A stretch of 64,000 bases of DNA, taken from positions 120,825 to 184,824 of the forward strand of contig CANMPD010000008.1 of the NCBI GenBank assembly GCA_947499635.1, written 5' to 3'. Within the stretch, counting starts at the first letter, position 1, and each line of letters begins with the position of its first letter. This DNA is from an uncultured Paracoccaceae bacterium (GTDB taxonomy: Bacteria; Pseudomonadota; Alphaproteobacteria; Rhodobacterales; Rhodobacteraceae). The position numbers and the translations under genes are program-made. Positions 55,946 to 64,000 of this stretch are shown piece by piece. The notes beneath the pieces are model-generated. The model was not told the origin of the DNA. It worked only from the letters and a program-made list of their open reading frames with translations, and ran no database searches.

Positions 55946-56287
55946 ATGAACAGCATAGCAGGATGGTGTGGGGCAATAGCGTTGGGGGTCCTTACGGTGT
56001 TTCATCCACAGGTTTCTGTGGCAGAGGGGTTTTCGGGTGCAGAATTTAGCAACTGGGAAACAGGCGCGCAGGACAGCTATATCCAGACGTCCGTGACGAT
56101 GGCGGGGGTGGTTCTGGCGCAGTTGCAGCCGGTGAAAGCGCAATGCATCAACGACTGGTATTTTGCGGATAATCAATCCAGCGCGCGCAACAATTTCATC
56201 CGCGAGACCATTGCCAGCTATCAAGATTACCATCCAAGCGGGGTTATTCTGGCCATTGTCACGGAAGAATGCGGCGCGTTGAATTAG
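55946..56287 (+). CDS. Secreted small protein, unknown (perhaps Rap1a-like)
   Basis: 113 residues with a signal peptide (MNSIAGWCGAIALGVLTVFHPQVSVAEG). The mature part has two cysteines (AQCINDWYF and TEECGALN), and the order SYIQTSVTMAGVVLAQ ... C ... FIRETIASYQDYHPSGVILAIVTEEC distantly recalls the Rap1a/Tai immunity fold. That resemblance is weak. Divergent from the small recombinase. Confidence 0.55.
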   Translation: MNSIAGWCGAIALGVLTVFHPQVSVAEGFSGAEFSNWETGAQDSYIQTSVTMAGVVLAQLQPVKAQCINDWYFADNQSSARNNFIRETIASYQDYHPSGVILAIVTEECGALN

Positions 56288-56288
56288 C

Positions 56289-57017
56289 TCAGGGTTTTGC
56301 GCCGAGGTCTGGCAGCGCAACCGTCAGCGGGTTTTGATCGGGTGCCACCGTCGGCGCGGGTTGCGGAAGCTGTGCCTTCACAACGTCTGGCATTGACCCT
56401 TGAATGTTGTCCTGAATGCCATCCAGCTCGCCTTCAGACGGCGGGTTGTCCGTGTCGGTGACCCTGTCGCGCGCGCGGCCGAGAACATCATTTTGATAGC
56501 CATTCGCCGCGTCCAACTGCCCCTGCAAACCGTCAATGCGGGTTTTGGCGGCGTTCACATCCTCGAAACTTGGTTCGTTTCCGGTCCACAGAATCGTGTC
56601 GGCCAGGTGATCCTCAACAACCGTCCCGTCTTCGCGCCGCACAACGCCATTCGCGTCGCGAAAGACCCGCGTGCCATCCGGCAAACGGGCCGCGTTGTCC
56701 ATCATGTCGGTGAGCGCTGTCTGCGCGGTCTCGATTTGTTCCGTCAGCGTATCGATAGCCGCTTGCGTCGCCTGTTCCGCATCCGAGAGCGCCTGCAGGA
56801 CGCGCTCGTATTTGGCGCGGTAGACCGGATCGTTGAGCATCTCTATCAAGCGGTTTTGAAACGCCCGCGCCTCGCGTTTTCTGCGTTCAGCCTCCGGTGA
56901 CCGTGCATCTGCGTTCAAAAACCGCGCGCGGCGACCGACATCGCGGCCTGCGATCTCGTTGTTCAAATCTTCCATGTCACGGCGCTGCCGGTCGATTAAC
57001 GCTTTGTCTTCAATCAT
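56289..57017 (-). CDS. Coiled-coil protein of plasmid type, unknown
   Basis: 242 residues: a charged start (MIEDKALIDRQRRDMEDLNNEIAGRDVGRRARFLNADARSPEAERRKREAR), a coiled coil (about 60-115), an RVFRDANGVVRREDGTVV beta pair and a proline-rich tail. I recall similar unnamed genes on Rhodobacteraceae plasmids. Convergent with the secreted 113-residue gene. No function known. Confidence 0.65.
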   Translation of the reverse strand: MIEDKALIDRQRRDMEDLNNEIAGRDVGRRARFLNADARSPEAERRKREARAFQNRLIEMLNDPVYRAKYERVLQALSDAEQATQAAIDTLTEQIETAQTALTDMMDNAARLPDGTRVFRDANGVVRREDGTVVEDHLADTILWTGNEPSFEDVNAAKTRIDGLQGQLDAANGYQNDVLGRARDRVTDTDNPPSEGELDGIQDNIQGSMPDVVKAQLPQPAPTVAPDQNPLTVALPDLGAKP

Positions 57018-57258
57018 GTTTTACCTCGCCTCCAGTATACCAGAAACCGGCGATCCCGCGCAAATTTACGGTATCAAAACCGGAGAGCATACAGGCATGT
57101 TCATACCGCCTTAACCAAGACCACGCAGGTTTGGGGCTTGGAATCGGGGGCGTCCCGGTCTGCGCAGGAGCTCTTCAATGGTGGATCGACAGGGATCGGC
57201 AGCCGCCCGGATACAGCAAACGCTGGTGTCGCATCCGATCCCCAGATCGCGGGCGACG

Positions 57259-57951
57259 ATGAAGACGGCGCTGGCTGCGCTCCTCTCCACCCAAATGGCG
57301 GCTGGGGCTGCGGCTGCCCCGCCAGACCAGCAATCCGTGACAATCCAAGGCGATGTCAGCGTGTTTGATGGCGACACGCTCGAGATTGGCCCGATGTTGA
57401 TCCGCCTGCACGGCGTCGATGCGCCCGAAAAAGCGCAGCGTTGCACAACCCCCGCAGGCGACACATGGCGGTGCGGGACAACTGCTGTCACCCGGGTGCG
57501 CGAATTGATCGAAGGCGCGGACATTTCCTGCGAAGCCCTGGATCGCGATCCATATGGTCGGATTATTTCGCGCTGCGCGGCTGGCGGGCGCGACATCGGC
57601 GCAACCCTAATCGCGGAAGGATTGGCTTGGGCGTTTGTTGAATACAGCGATGATTATGTCGCGATGGAAACCGCGGCGCGCGCAGGTGCAGTCGGCGTCT
57701 GGCAGGCCGAGACGCAGACGCCCTGGGATTTCCGGGATGACAAATGGAACCGCGCACTGGCCGACGCGCCAGACGGCAAGTGCCCGATCAAAGGCAATAT
57801 CGGCACGAGCAAAGGTAAGCTGAAGATCTACCACACGCCTTGGTCGCCGAACTACGGCAACACCAAAATCAACGTCGAAGACGGCGAGCGCTGGTTCTGC
57901 GATGAAGCCGAAGCGCTTGCGGCGGGATGGCGGCCTGTCGCGGGGCGGTAG
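57259..57951 (+). CDS. Secreted SNase-type nuclease with C-terminal sunset-like domain
   Basis: 230 residues. Signal peptide MKTALAALLSTQMAAGAAAAPP, then a thermonuclease (staphylococcal-nuclease-like) domain with FDGDTLEIG, LHGVDAPEKAQ, and DRDPYGRIISRCAAGG motifs, GLAWAF, and GVW. A C-terminal CPIKGNIG...KLKIYHTPWSPNYGNTKIN...GERWFCDEAEALAAGW unit is the short cysteine-bearing module often called sunset. It should degrade nucleic acids in the periplasm or outside. An upstream ATG at 57178 with a good AGGAG site would add 27 residues before the signal; I prefer 57259 for the signal peptide. Confidence 0.85.
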   Translation: MKTALAALLSTQMAAGAAAAPPDQQSVTIQGDVSVFDGDTLEIGPMLIRLHGVDAPEKAQRCTTPAGDTWRCGTTAVTRVRELIEGADISCEALDRDPYGRIISRCAAGGRDIGATLIAEGLAWAFVEYSDDYVAMETAARAGAVGVWQAETQTPWDFRDDKWNRALADAPDGKCPIKGNIGTSKGKLKIYHTPWSPNYGNTKINVEDGERWFCDEAEALAAGWRPVAGR

Positions 57952-58258
57952 TAGTTTTCTTGCCAGGTCAGATCAACAGAAATTATGTTAATCATATGTT
58001 ATTTATGTAAAAAAACAGACCAAAGGGGATGCAACGGGGAAAGAACTTCCCCTTGCCAAGAAAGTACGGCGTATTACGCTGTACACATCTTGCGTATGTT
58101 CTTCTCAGCTCAATTCCTTGCAACAGTTGAGCCGCCGAGTGAACCGCTTGGCGCATGATCTGGATCGAACACATCTTTGGCCATCAAGGGTCCAAGCGCA
58201 AGCAGGATCGGGTCATGCACCGGTTAATGATCTGAACAGATGAAGGAGAATCCGCAGG
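57952..58258. other. Non-coding left flank of an IS110-type remnant
   Basis: No gene. Contains a hairpin GGGGAA-5-TTCCCC (58036-58052) and runs up to the IS110 transposase start. In complete IS110 elements this flank encodes the bridge RNA, so this stretch could hold a vestigial one. No IS ends could be fixed. Confidence 0.45.
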
Positions 58259-58507
58259 ATGTCTCGAACGCAAGACCAGATAGACCACCCTGTTGTAGAG
58301 AATTATGCTGGCATTGATGTCAGCAAGGACAAACTGGATTTCGCCATCCATGGAAGCGATGTTTTTCTGACCGTGCCTAATGATCGGCGCGGCACCCGGA
58401 AGCTGATCCGCCAGTGTAGAATGCACAATGTGCAGCTTGTGGTTTTGGAACCCACGGGTAAGTTCCATCGTCAGGCGCATGAGCAACTGCATGATGCTGA
58501 TGTCTAA
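58259..58507 (+). pseudogene. IS110-family transposase fragment
   Basis: 82 residues, only the N-terminal part of the DEDD transposase domain: YAGIDVSKDKLDFAIHG (first aspartate) and VVLEPTGKFHRQ (glutamate). A stop follows after HDADV, before the remaining catalytic aspartates and the serine-containing C-terminal domain. A full enzyme is about 300-400 residues, so it is inactive. Preceded by GAAGGAGA. Confidence 0.85.
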
Positions 58508-58568
58508 GAAGTCGCAATATGAATAATGAATAGCCCCTCCCTGTAGTAGTATTTTTACGACCGAAACT

Positions 58569-61500
58569 TTAATATGGATATGGATACAATACGTCGAGTG
58601 TTGAGGACTCGATTTGAGAAGAAGTTTCGATTCCCTCGTCCGTTATCAGACGTATTTGCCTCTGCGTCGAAAGACGATCTATGCAATTCGAAAACAAAGT
58701 GTGGTCTTCAACCTTTTCCCATTCAACCTCGTGTTTGACCTGAGTTCGAATGCGACTGAGAAAATCTTGAACCGTTTCAGTTCTCTGTTCCCTCGGAGCA
58801 TCAAGGGAAACAAATAGGTAGAGAGCTTGAATAACTTCGTCCTTGAAGTCACCAGCCTCCATCGCCGACAGATATTCAAGAGCAACTTCGTAGTTGGGGT
58901 CTTTATGACATCCTTGAACTAACAACCGTATCAAACGAGTTTTTGCCAAGTCGTTGGATTTTGCTGACAAACTGTACCACTTTTCAGCCTTCGCAAGATC
59001 CCGCTCTCCTACAGCCTCTTCAAATATCAACCCAATCAAAAATTGATCGCTTGCGTACTCCCGAACTTCAGCACGTTGAATCAACTCATTCAACCAAGCT
59101 AAATCATCATTCGTTACTCCATCCGGATAAAGAACGCGACTTACAGCTTCAAAAGAGCCTAGGCTGGCGGCTTTCCTAAGCCAGAAAAGTCTTTCCTTGA
59201 TTGGGGGACGATAGCCTGACTGAGCCAAACGGTTCGTGGCGATTCGGACAAAGTAATGGTCGTCAAAACCAATCATAGCATCGATCGAACCGCTCTTGGC
59301 AGCGCGTTCCACATAATCGAAGTAATCTTTTGCTTCTAGGCGCTTTTCCTCTGACGCAAAGAGGCTGGATGAACGAAGCGCGTTTATATACCTAATTGCG
59401 TGAAAATTTCCAAAATCAACATATCTTTCAAGTATTTCGTTCAGTTCCTCGGGCGACTTCTCCCAGGTTTTAAGTCTATCAAAATCGGAAAATAGAAATG
59501 ACAGGCAGTTCGAATTGACACCGTCAACACCAGCTTGAAGGTAGTTTTCATACGTCGCTAGTTCTGCATCCGAGTTTAGGTTAAATTGCCCCTCGACGTA
59601 ATAGCATGCAGCCCAATCATTGCCTTTCTTATCAAATGCCTTTCGATACCATGCGGATGCCTCAAGATCATCTAATTCAACCAACTTTCCGGCTGCAAAA
59701 ACATTGCCTACCGCATTGATCACCCAGCCATTGCCGCGCTCACCAGCCGTGCGTAACATTTTCAATCCCTCTGAGCGGTTTGTCGGTTCAAACTCCGGGT
59801 CAAGTAAAATTGTTGCCAATTTCCACTGAGCATATGGATCACCACGACTCACCGATTTTTCCAGCAAATCGATAGCATCTTGACGCGGCCGACCAAAGAG
59901 ACGCCCGTCTAAGATCATGGCCGCGAGTCGATAAGCTGCACGCCCATTTCCACGATCAGATGCGCGTTGGTAGTATCCTTCTGCAACTTTTGCTCTAGCC
60001 ACAAGATCTTGATCATGCTCAGCCCAAAAACCAAGGTGGAAGAGGGTCCGGGGGCCGCCGTGTGTACTAGCAAAATCAACCAATTCGGGAATTCGGTCCA
60101 TCTCACTTTCTAAACCAATATCCTTGATAAACTCCGCAAGCCTCAAAGATGCACGCGGATTACCTCGAGCTGTAGCGTCTTCGAAAAGCGCACGGGCGCG
60201 CACAAGATCTCTATCCAGATACAAGCCTGTCCAAAGTTCGTAACCAAGCGTGGTCATCGCCCAAGTGTTCTGCTTCGCAATTGCTGTTTCAAGCACTTCA
60301 ATAGCCTTTGCGGGTTCATTGCGATCTAGATATAGAATGGCTAAGGCCCCAGCCGCTCCCTCTATCTGGAAAGAAATGGCTTTCTTGAAAGCAGAGATAG
60401 CCGCCTCTGAATTGGGCTCAAATATACCCGGAACACCGTCGCGGAGCATGCGTCCACGATTGTATATGGCTACACGGCTACCTAGGTTCTCCGCTTCCTC
60501 AAAGAACTTCATTGCAAGCAGCGGATTGTGCGGCTTGATTTCTCCCCTCTCATAGAAAGTTCCAATTGCGTTTAAAGCGTCCGGATTTTTTTGTTCGGCT
60601 AATGCTTCATAAATTTCCAACGCATGCTTTGGATCATAATAAGACCCAAGACCGGTGTGCAAAGAATAGGCGAAGCTTTTGGATCCAGGACCATATCCAA
60701 GGTTATGTGCATCTGCGAACAAAGAGACCCCTGCGTCCAGATCCTTAGGCGTATTGATGCCAAGTACCTTTGCGAGTCCATACTCGTGCATAGCATAGGC
60801 TGATCCGTTCTGGGCCTCATTTTCCAAAATGAGAAGACCTAAATTGGAAAGGAGGGCGCTCACGAAGTTTTTGGGTTCGGTGCCAAACTGGCTAAGCTCT
60901 GTAACGTTTTGAACATCTGAGGTGCCTCCCAGATATCCACCAAGAGAGGTACGAGCATGTGACAAGCCCGGCAGCAAGCTGAAGGCAGAGACGAACAAAA
61001 AGGAAACTATGCCGAAAAAAGAAAGGACCAGCTTTGCATTGAGTAAACTTCGTATGATAATTCTTAGGGTGAAACCTTTGTTCACATGTTTTCCTAATTT
61101 CCCTTGCGGTGGCTCGATCCTCGGAGTGCTTGGCTCAGGATTGTATTCTGCCTCGCCTATTCGTTTCTCGATAGCACCGACAACACTCGTCTTATCCGAA
61201 ATATCTCCTCTAGGAGAATCCGATAGATTCTCCTCGCCATTTTGTAAGACCTGATTGTCAGGACTTTTCTCTACCAAGGGCTCGCCACTCTTAGTGGGCA
61301 AGTCTAGGCGTTCCAAAAACTCCTTAGCCATTTGCGGCATGTCATCCGGAGCGACACGCCCCAGGCTTCTTGAAATCTCTAAAAACCAGAAGGCTTTCTC
61401 AAACTCAGCTATCTGGTCATTCCTCTCTACGAGGGATTTTTCATCACGGTACACTATTTCAGCGATATGCTTGAGTCTTTCGGGAGTGATTCGTGCACGG

Positions 61501-61676
61501 CCTCTGAGCCACCTACTGATGGTGCCAGGTACGACGTCTAGATACTCCTCGTCCCCAAACGTTTGCTGTTGAGATGCCTTTGTCGCAATAGCTAGGTGGA
61601 AACAGACAAATTTGCCCTCTAGTACGAACTCTGGCTTGAGCGCCCAACTGTATTGCCTGGCCAATTCTTTCTGCAT
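58569..61676 (-). CDS. Membrane protein with HTH-like N-terminus and Sel1-like repeats
   Basis: 1035 residues. The N-terminus has an XRE-like helix-turn-helix candidate (VPGTISRWLRGRARITPERLKHIAEIV, about 48-75). A disordered acidic stretch follows (about 125-200), then one membrane helix (about 214-237, LNAKLVLSFFGIVSFLFVSAFSLLPG). The rest is a large repeat region of Sel1/TPR-like helix pairs, e.g. ALNAIGTFYERGEIKPHNPLLAMKFFEEAENLGSRVAIYNRGRML and AAYRLAAMILDGRLFGRPRQDAIDLLEKSVSRGDPYAQWKLATILL. By topology the HTH is cytoplasmic and the repeats periplasmic, a ToxR/CadC-like plan for a one-component sensor. It is flanked by an IS110 remnant and a recombinase. No close family comes to mind. 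Confidence 0.7.
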   Translation of the reverse strand: MQKELARQYSWALKPEFVLEGKFVCFHLAIATKASQQQTFGDEEYLDVVPGTISRWLRGRARITPERLKHIAEIVYRDEKSLVERNDQIAEFEKAFWFLEISRSLGRVAPDDMPQMAKEFLERLDLPTKSGEPLVEKSPDNQVLQNGEENLSDSPRGDISDKTSVVGAIEKRIGEAEYNPEPSTPRIEPPQGKLGKHVNKGFTLRIIIRSLLNAKLVLSFFGIVSFLFVSAFSLLPGLSHARTSLGGYLGGTSDVQNVTELSQFGTEPKNFVSALLSNLGLLILENEAQNGSAYAMHEYGLAKVLGINTPKDLDAGVSLFADAHNLGYGPGSKSFAYSLHTGLGSYYDPKHALEIYEALAEQKNPDALNAIGTFYERGEIKPHNPLLAMKFFEEAENLGSRVAIYNRGRMLRDGVPGIFEPNSEAAISAFKKAISFQIEGAAGALAILYLDRNEPAKAIEVLETAIAKQNTWAMTTLGYELWTGLYLDRDLVRARALFEDATARGNPRASLRLAEFIKDIGLESEMDRIPELVDFASTHGGPRTLFHLGFWAEHDQDLVARAKVAEGYYQRASDRGNGRAAYRLAAMILDGRLFGRPRQDAIDLLEKSVSRGDPYAQWKLATILLDPEFEPTNRSEGLKMLRTAGERGNGWVINAVGNVFAAGKLVELDDLEASAWYRKAFDKKGNDWAACYYVEGQFNLNSDAELATYENYLQAGVDGVNSNCLSFLFSDFDRLKTWEKSPEELNEILERYVDFGNFHAIRYINALRSSSLFASEEKRLEAKDYFDYVERAAKSGSIDAMIGFDDHYFVRIATNRLAQSGYRPPIKERLFWLRKAASLGSFEAVSRVLYPDGVTNDDLAWLNELIQRAEVREYASDQFLIGLIFEEAVGERDLAKAEKWYSLSAKSNDLAKTRLIRLLVQGCHKDPNYEVALEYLSAMEAGDFKDEVIQALYLFVSLDAPREQRTETVQDFLSRIRTQVKHEVEWEKVEDHTLFSNCIDRLSTQRQIRLITDEGIETSSQIESSTLDVLYPYPY

Positions 61677-61732
61677 GCAACAACCTAGATAAAAAACTTC
61701 GATGACCCGAGCACAAAAGCGGCTAGGACTAC

Positions 61733-62086
61733 TTAGTTATCGCCAAAATCCCGCCGAGGGTCGAGGCCTGTCTTTGGCTCTGCTTCGAGGCTAGTGTGAA
61801 CGTCGCGCTTGCCGCGTTGATAGCCGTGTTCGAAGTCTTCGCTGAAGCTCGCCAAGCCACCCGACGTGAAGTTTCGGTAGGCTTCAGATATGGACCGAAT
61901 CTTTTCTATTATCTCTAAATTATCCGGATCTCCGGTCAGATCATTCTCAAATAGTGCCAAGTGCGCCCCAAGCACTTCACCAATACTGTTGTGGCCCTCC
62001 ACGCGCCCGGCCCACCATCGCCGACCGCGTTCAAGTGCTGGCGATTTCAATGCGTAGCGATCGCCTGCTTGTGGATAAACCCACAT
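61733..62086 (-). CDS. Small protein of unknown function
   Basis: 117 residues from ATG 62086: SIGEVLGAHLALFENDLTGDPDNLEIIEKIRSISEAYRNFTSGGLASFSEDFEHGYQRGKRDVHTS is protein-like in composition and lies in an otherwise empty gap between two genes. The longer frame to 62524 runs antisense through the recombinase and is rejected. No good ribosome site; no domain recognised. Confidence 0.45.
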   Translation of the reverse strand: MWVYPQAGDRYALKSPALERGRRWWAGRVEGHNSIGEVLGAHLALFENDLTGDPDNLEIIEKIRSISEAYRNFTSGGLASFSEDFEHGYQRGKRDVHTSLEAEPKTGLDPRRDFGDN

Positions 62087-62113
62087 CCAAACCGATTTCG
62101 TGAGGCGGTATCT

Positions 62114-62296
62114 ATGAAGAATGATGTAAAATGGACGGAGCAGGATAGGATGCGGGTCACAGGTTTGGCCAAAAAGCGCGGTGACCTGCGCGGTCTTGTG
62201 CGTTTCCTCGCACGCCGTGCCGCCGAGCGGACATGGAAGTCCATGCAACGCAAAGAAGAACTGGCCCCGCAACAAGAGCAAGGAGACAGCCAATGA
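62114..62296 (+). CDS. Small basic protein upstream of the recombinase
   Basis: 60 residues (MKNDVKWTEQDRMRVTGLAKKRGDLRGLVRFLARRAAERTWK...). Highly basic, helical by composition, probably DNA-binding. Its stop overlaps the recombinase ATG (ATGATG), so the pair is co-translated and it may be a directionality or accessory factor, by position only. Confidence 0.6.
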   Translation: MKNDVKWTEQDRMRVTGLAKKRGDLRGLVRFLARRAAERTWKSMQRKEELAPQQEQGDSQ

Positions 62297-63938
62297 TGCG
62301 AGTCGCAATTTACGCACGATATTCCAGCGATATGCAGTCTGAGGCCTCCATCGAAGACCAGGTCCGTCTGTGCACGTTGCGTGCCAAATCGGACGGCCAC
62401 GTGGTTGTCGAGACATATGCGGATCATGGCATTTCCGGTGCTTCCACCTTGTTGCGCCCGGGCGTGCAAAGACTGATGCAGGATGCCATGACGGGCAAAT
62501 TTGATGCTGTCTATGCAGAAGCACTGGACAGGCTGAGCCGCGACCAGGAGGACATAGCCGCTATCTACAAGAGGCTGACCTTTGCAGGCATTCGAATGGT
62601 CACCCTCGCAGAGGGCGAGATTTCCGAGCTCCACATCGGCCTCAAGGGAACGATGAACGCGTTGTTCCTGAAAGATCTTGCCCAAAAGACTCATCGCGGA
62701 TTGCGCGGTCGGGTCGAGGCTGGACGGTCGGGCGGCGGGAACGCCTTTGGCTATGATGTCGTCAAGAATGAGGATGACAAAGGCCAGCGCGTAATCAACG
62801 GCACAGAGGCTGCCGTCGTTCAGCGCATCTTTGATGACTATCTCGCCGGGATATCACCGAAGAAGATTGCCTTTGCGCTCAATAACGAAGGTATTGCAGC
62901 CCCGACTGCCCGCCATTGGGGGCCAAGCACGATCTACGGCAATCGAGAACGTGGCACCGGTATTCTCAATAATGAACTCTACAACGGACGGATGGTGTGG
63001 AACCGCCTGCGCTATGCAAAGAATCCAGAGACGGGGAAACGCGTCTCTCGGCTCAACCCGGAATCCGAGTGGATCGTGAAGGACGTGCCCGATCTGCGGA
63101 TCATCGACAAAGCAATATGGGACGCCGTCAAACAAAAGCAGGGGGCCATCACTAAGAAGGCGCAGTCTGGATTTTGGAACGCGCGTCGTCCCAAAAACCT
63201 GTTCTCCTACCTGATCAAATGCGGTGAGTGCGGCGGCGGGTGTTCCTCCGTCAATGCTACACAAATCGGGTGCTCCAGTGCCCGCAATAAAGGCACGTGC
63301 GGCAACAAGCTGACAATCAGCCGCAACTACCTTGAAGAAGATATCCTTGGCGCGCTCCAGGGCCAGTTGATGGACCCGGAGCTCTGCGCTCTGTTTTGCA
63401 AAGAATACACTGACCATTTGAACCGGCTGCGCCGTACGCGCATTGATGCCACCGCAACTCACCGCAAAGAGCTCGCCAAGCTGGAACGTGAACGCGTTCG
63501 CATTGTCGATGCCATCAAGGACGGCCTTCCGGCTGACATGGTTCGTGATGATGCACAGCGGATTTCGACGCGTATGGAAGTTTTAAAGCGGGAACTTGAG
63601 AGCGAAAGCGCCCCAGCTCCAATTCTACATCCCGCGATGGCAGACATGTACGCACGTGAAGTTCAAAAACTGATCAAGACGCTTAACGAACCAGAGCACC
63701 GCGAAGAGGCTGCGGGATTGATTCGTAATCTTATCGACAAGATTGTGCTGACACCTGATGCGACACAGTCGCGGCTCACGGTCAACTTAGAAGGCGATCT
63801 GGCGGGTATCTTGGCGATGTCAGTAGGTGATAAACCTGCAGAAAGCCCTATTCATGCTGATTTTGATATTCTGAAGACTTTGGCGGAAGCTAACCACCAC
63901 CACCCTGAGCTAGCTGCTCAAGGTGTAGTAGGAAAAGC

Positions 63939-63960
<22 letters not shown>
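62293..63960 (+). CDS. Large serine recombinase, integrase of the tRNA-fMet element
   Basis: 555 residues. N-terminal resolvase domain with catalytic S11 in IYARYSSDMQSEASIEDQ, then a recombinase domain (AFGYDVVKNEDD... near 150-170), a zinc ribbon (CGECGGGCSS...CSSARNKGTCGN near 313-338) and a long coiled coil (about 380-440). Start ATG 62293 has an AGGAGA site six bases upstream. The last codons lie inside the tRNA-fMet gene, so attR overlaps the 3' end of its coding region. This is the likely integration and excision enzyme of the 30.5-kb element. Confidence 0.9.

Positions 63961-64000
<40 letters not shown>

Noticed and set aside
62087..62524. N-terminal extension of the 117-residue minus-strand gene
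   Set aside because: It runs antisense through the 60-residue gene and the recombinase start, both with good ribosome sites.
62854..63462. 202-residue open frame on the minus strand
   Set aside because: Antisense to the large serine recombinase, including its zinc ribbon.

Overview
The window looks like a chromosomal piece of a marine Rhodobacteraceae (Roseobacter-group) alphaproteobacterium. This rests on recognition of gene families and gene order, not on a search: pyrB next to a degenerate dihydroorotase and plsY, divergent hemE/hemC, ccoNOQP plus ccoGHIS beside fnrL and a divergent hemN, and an alphaproteobacterial initiator tRNA at the right edge.

Left part, about 1-32,450: core genome. 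Gene by gene it holds an efflux adaptor cut by the window edge, moaB, a type-4 uracil-DNA glycosylase, a pyrimidine cluster (pyrB, an unknown membrane-anchored protein, a pyrC-like gene that has lost its metal ligands) running into plsY, uvrC, a pteridine-reductase-like SDR, an S49 peptidase/small protein/Ca-Na exchanger operon, hemE and hemC, a GH25 lipoprotein, hemF, a second SDR, an rsmC-like methyltransferase, clpS, a HAD hydrolase, a tautomerase-like protein and a DacA-type carboxypeptidase. The rest is a microaerobic module: ccoS, ccoI, ccoH, ccoG, then ccoP, ccoQ, ccoO, ccoN, then fnrL and hemN. Three FNR-type sites (TTGAN6TCAA) lie upstream of ccoG, ccoN and between fnrL and hemN, so oxygen limitation should switch on the cbb3 oxidase, its assembly genes and anaerobic haem synthesis together. 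The module also contains a LysR gene and a divergent 60-residue gene inserted between the two cco operons.

Right part, about 33,446-63,950: a roughly 30.5-kb integrated, apparently mobilizable element. The sequence TGGTTGCGGGAG, which is the 3' end of the initiator tRNA gene at the right edge, is repeated directly at 33,446. Beside that left copy sits a hairpin that looks like the tRNA's original terminator, now stranded 30 kb away. A large serine recombinase ends inside the tRNA. Between these ends are mobC and a relaxase-helicase, a LysR/LysE/GNAT cargo group, a stand-alone tyrosine recombinase, an operon with a secreted seven-repeat cysteine protein followed by a DgcN-like (DUF1611) plus racemase pair, a decayed AraC/TauE region, a ParDE-type toxin-antitoxin pair, a ParB-like protein, ArdA antirestriction with a hairpin-rich leader, a PHP-SMC-type ATPase (TrlF family) divergent from a DUF2130 nuclease-like protein, a small serine recombinase, a secreted nuclease, an IS110 remnant and a 1035-residue membrane protein with an HTH-like N-terminus and Sel1-like repeats.

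The most novel-looking points are the tRNA-fMet element and its boundaries, the HTH-TM-Sel1 protein, the TrlF/DUF2130 pair, the seven-repeat protein with its DgcN/racemase partners, and the structured DNA upstream of ardA. No CRISPR array or rRNA was seen.
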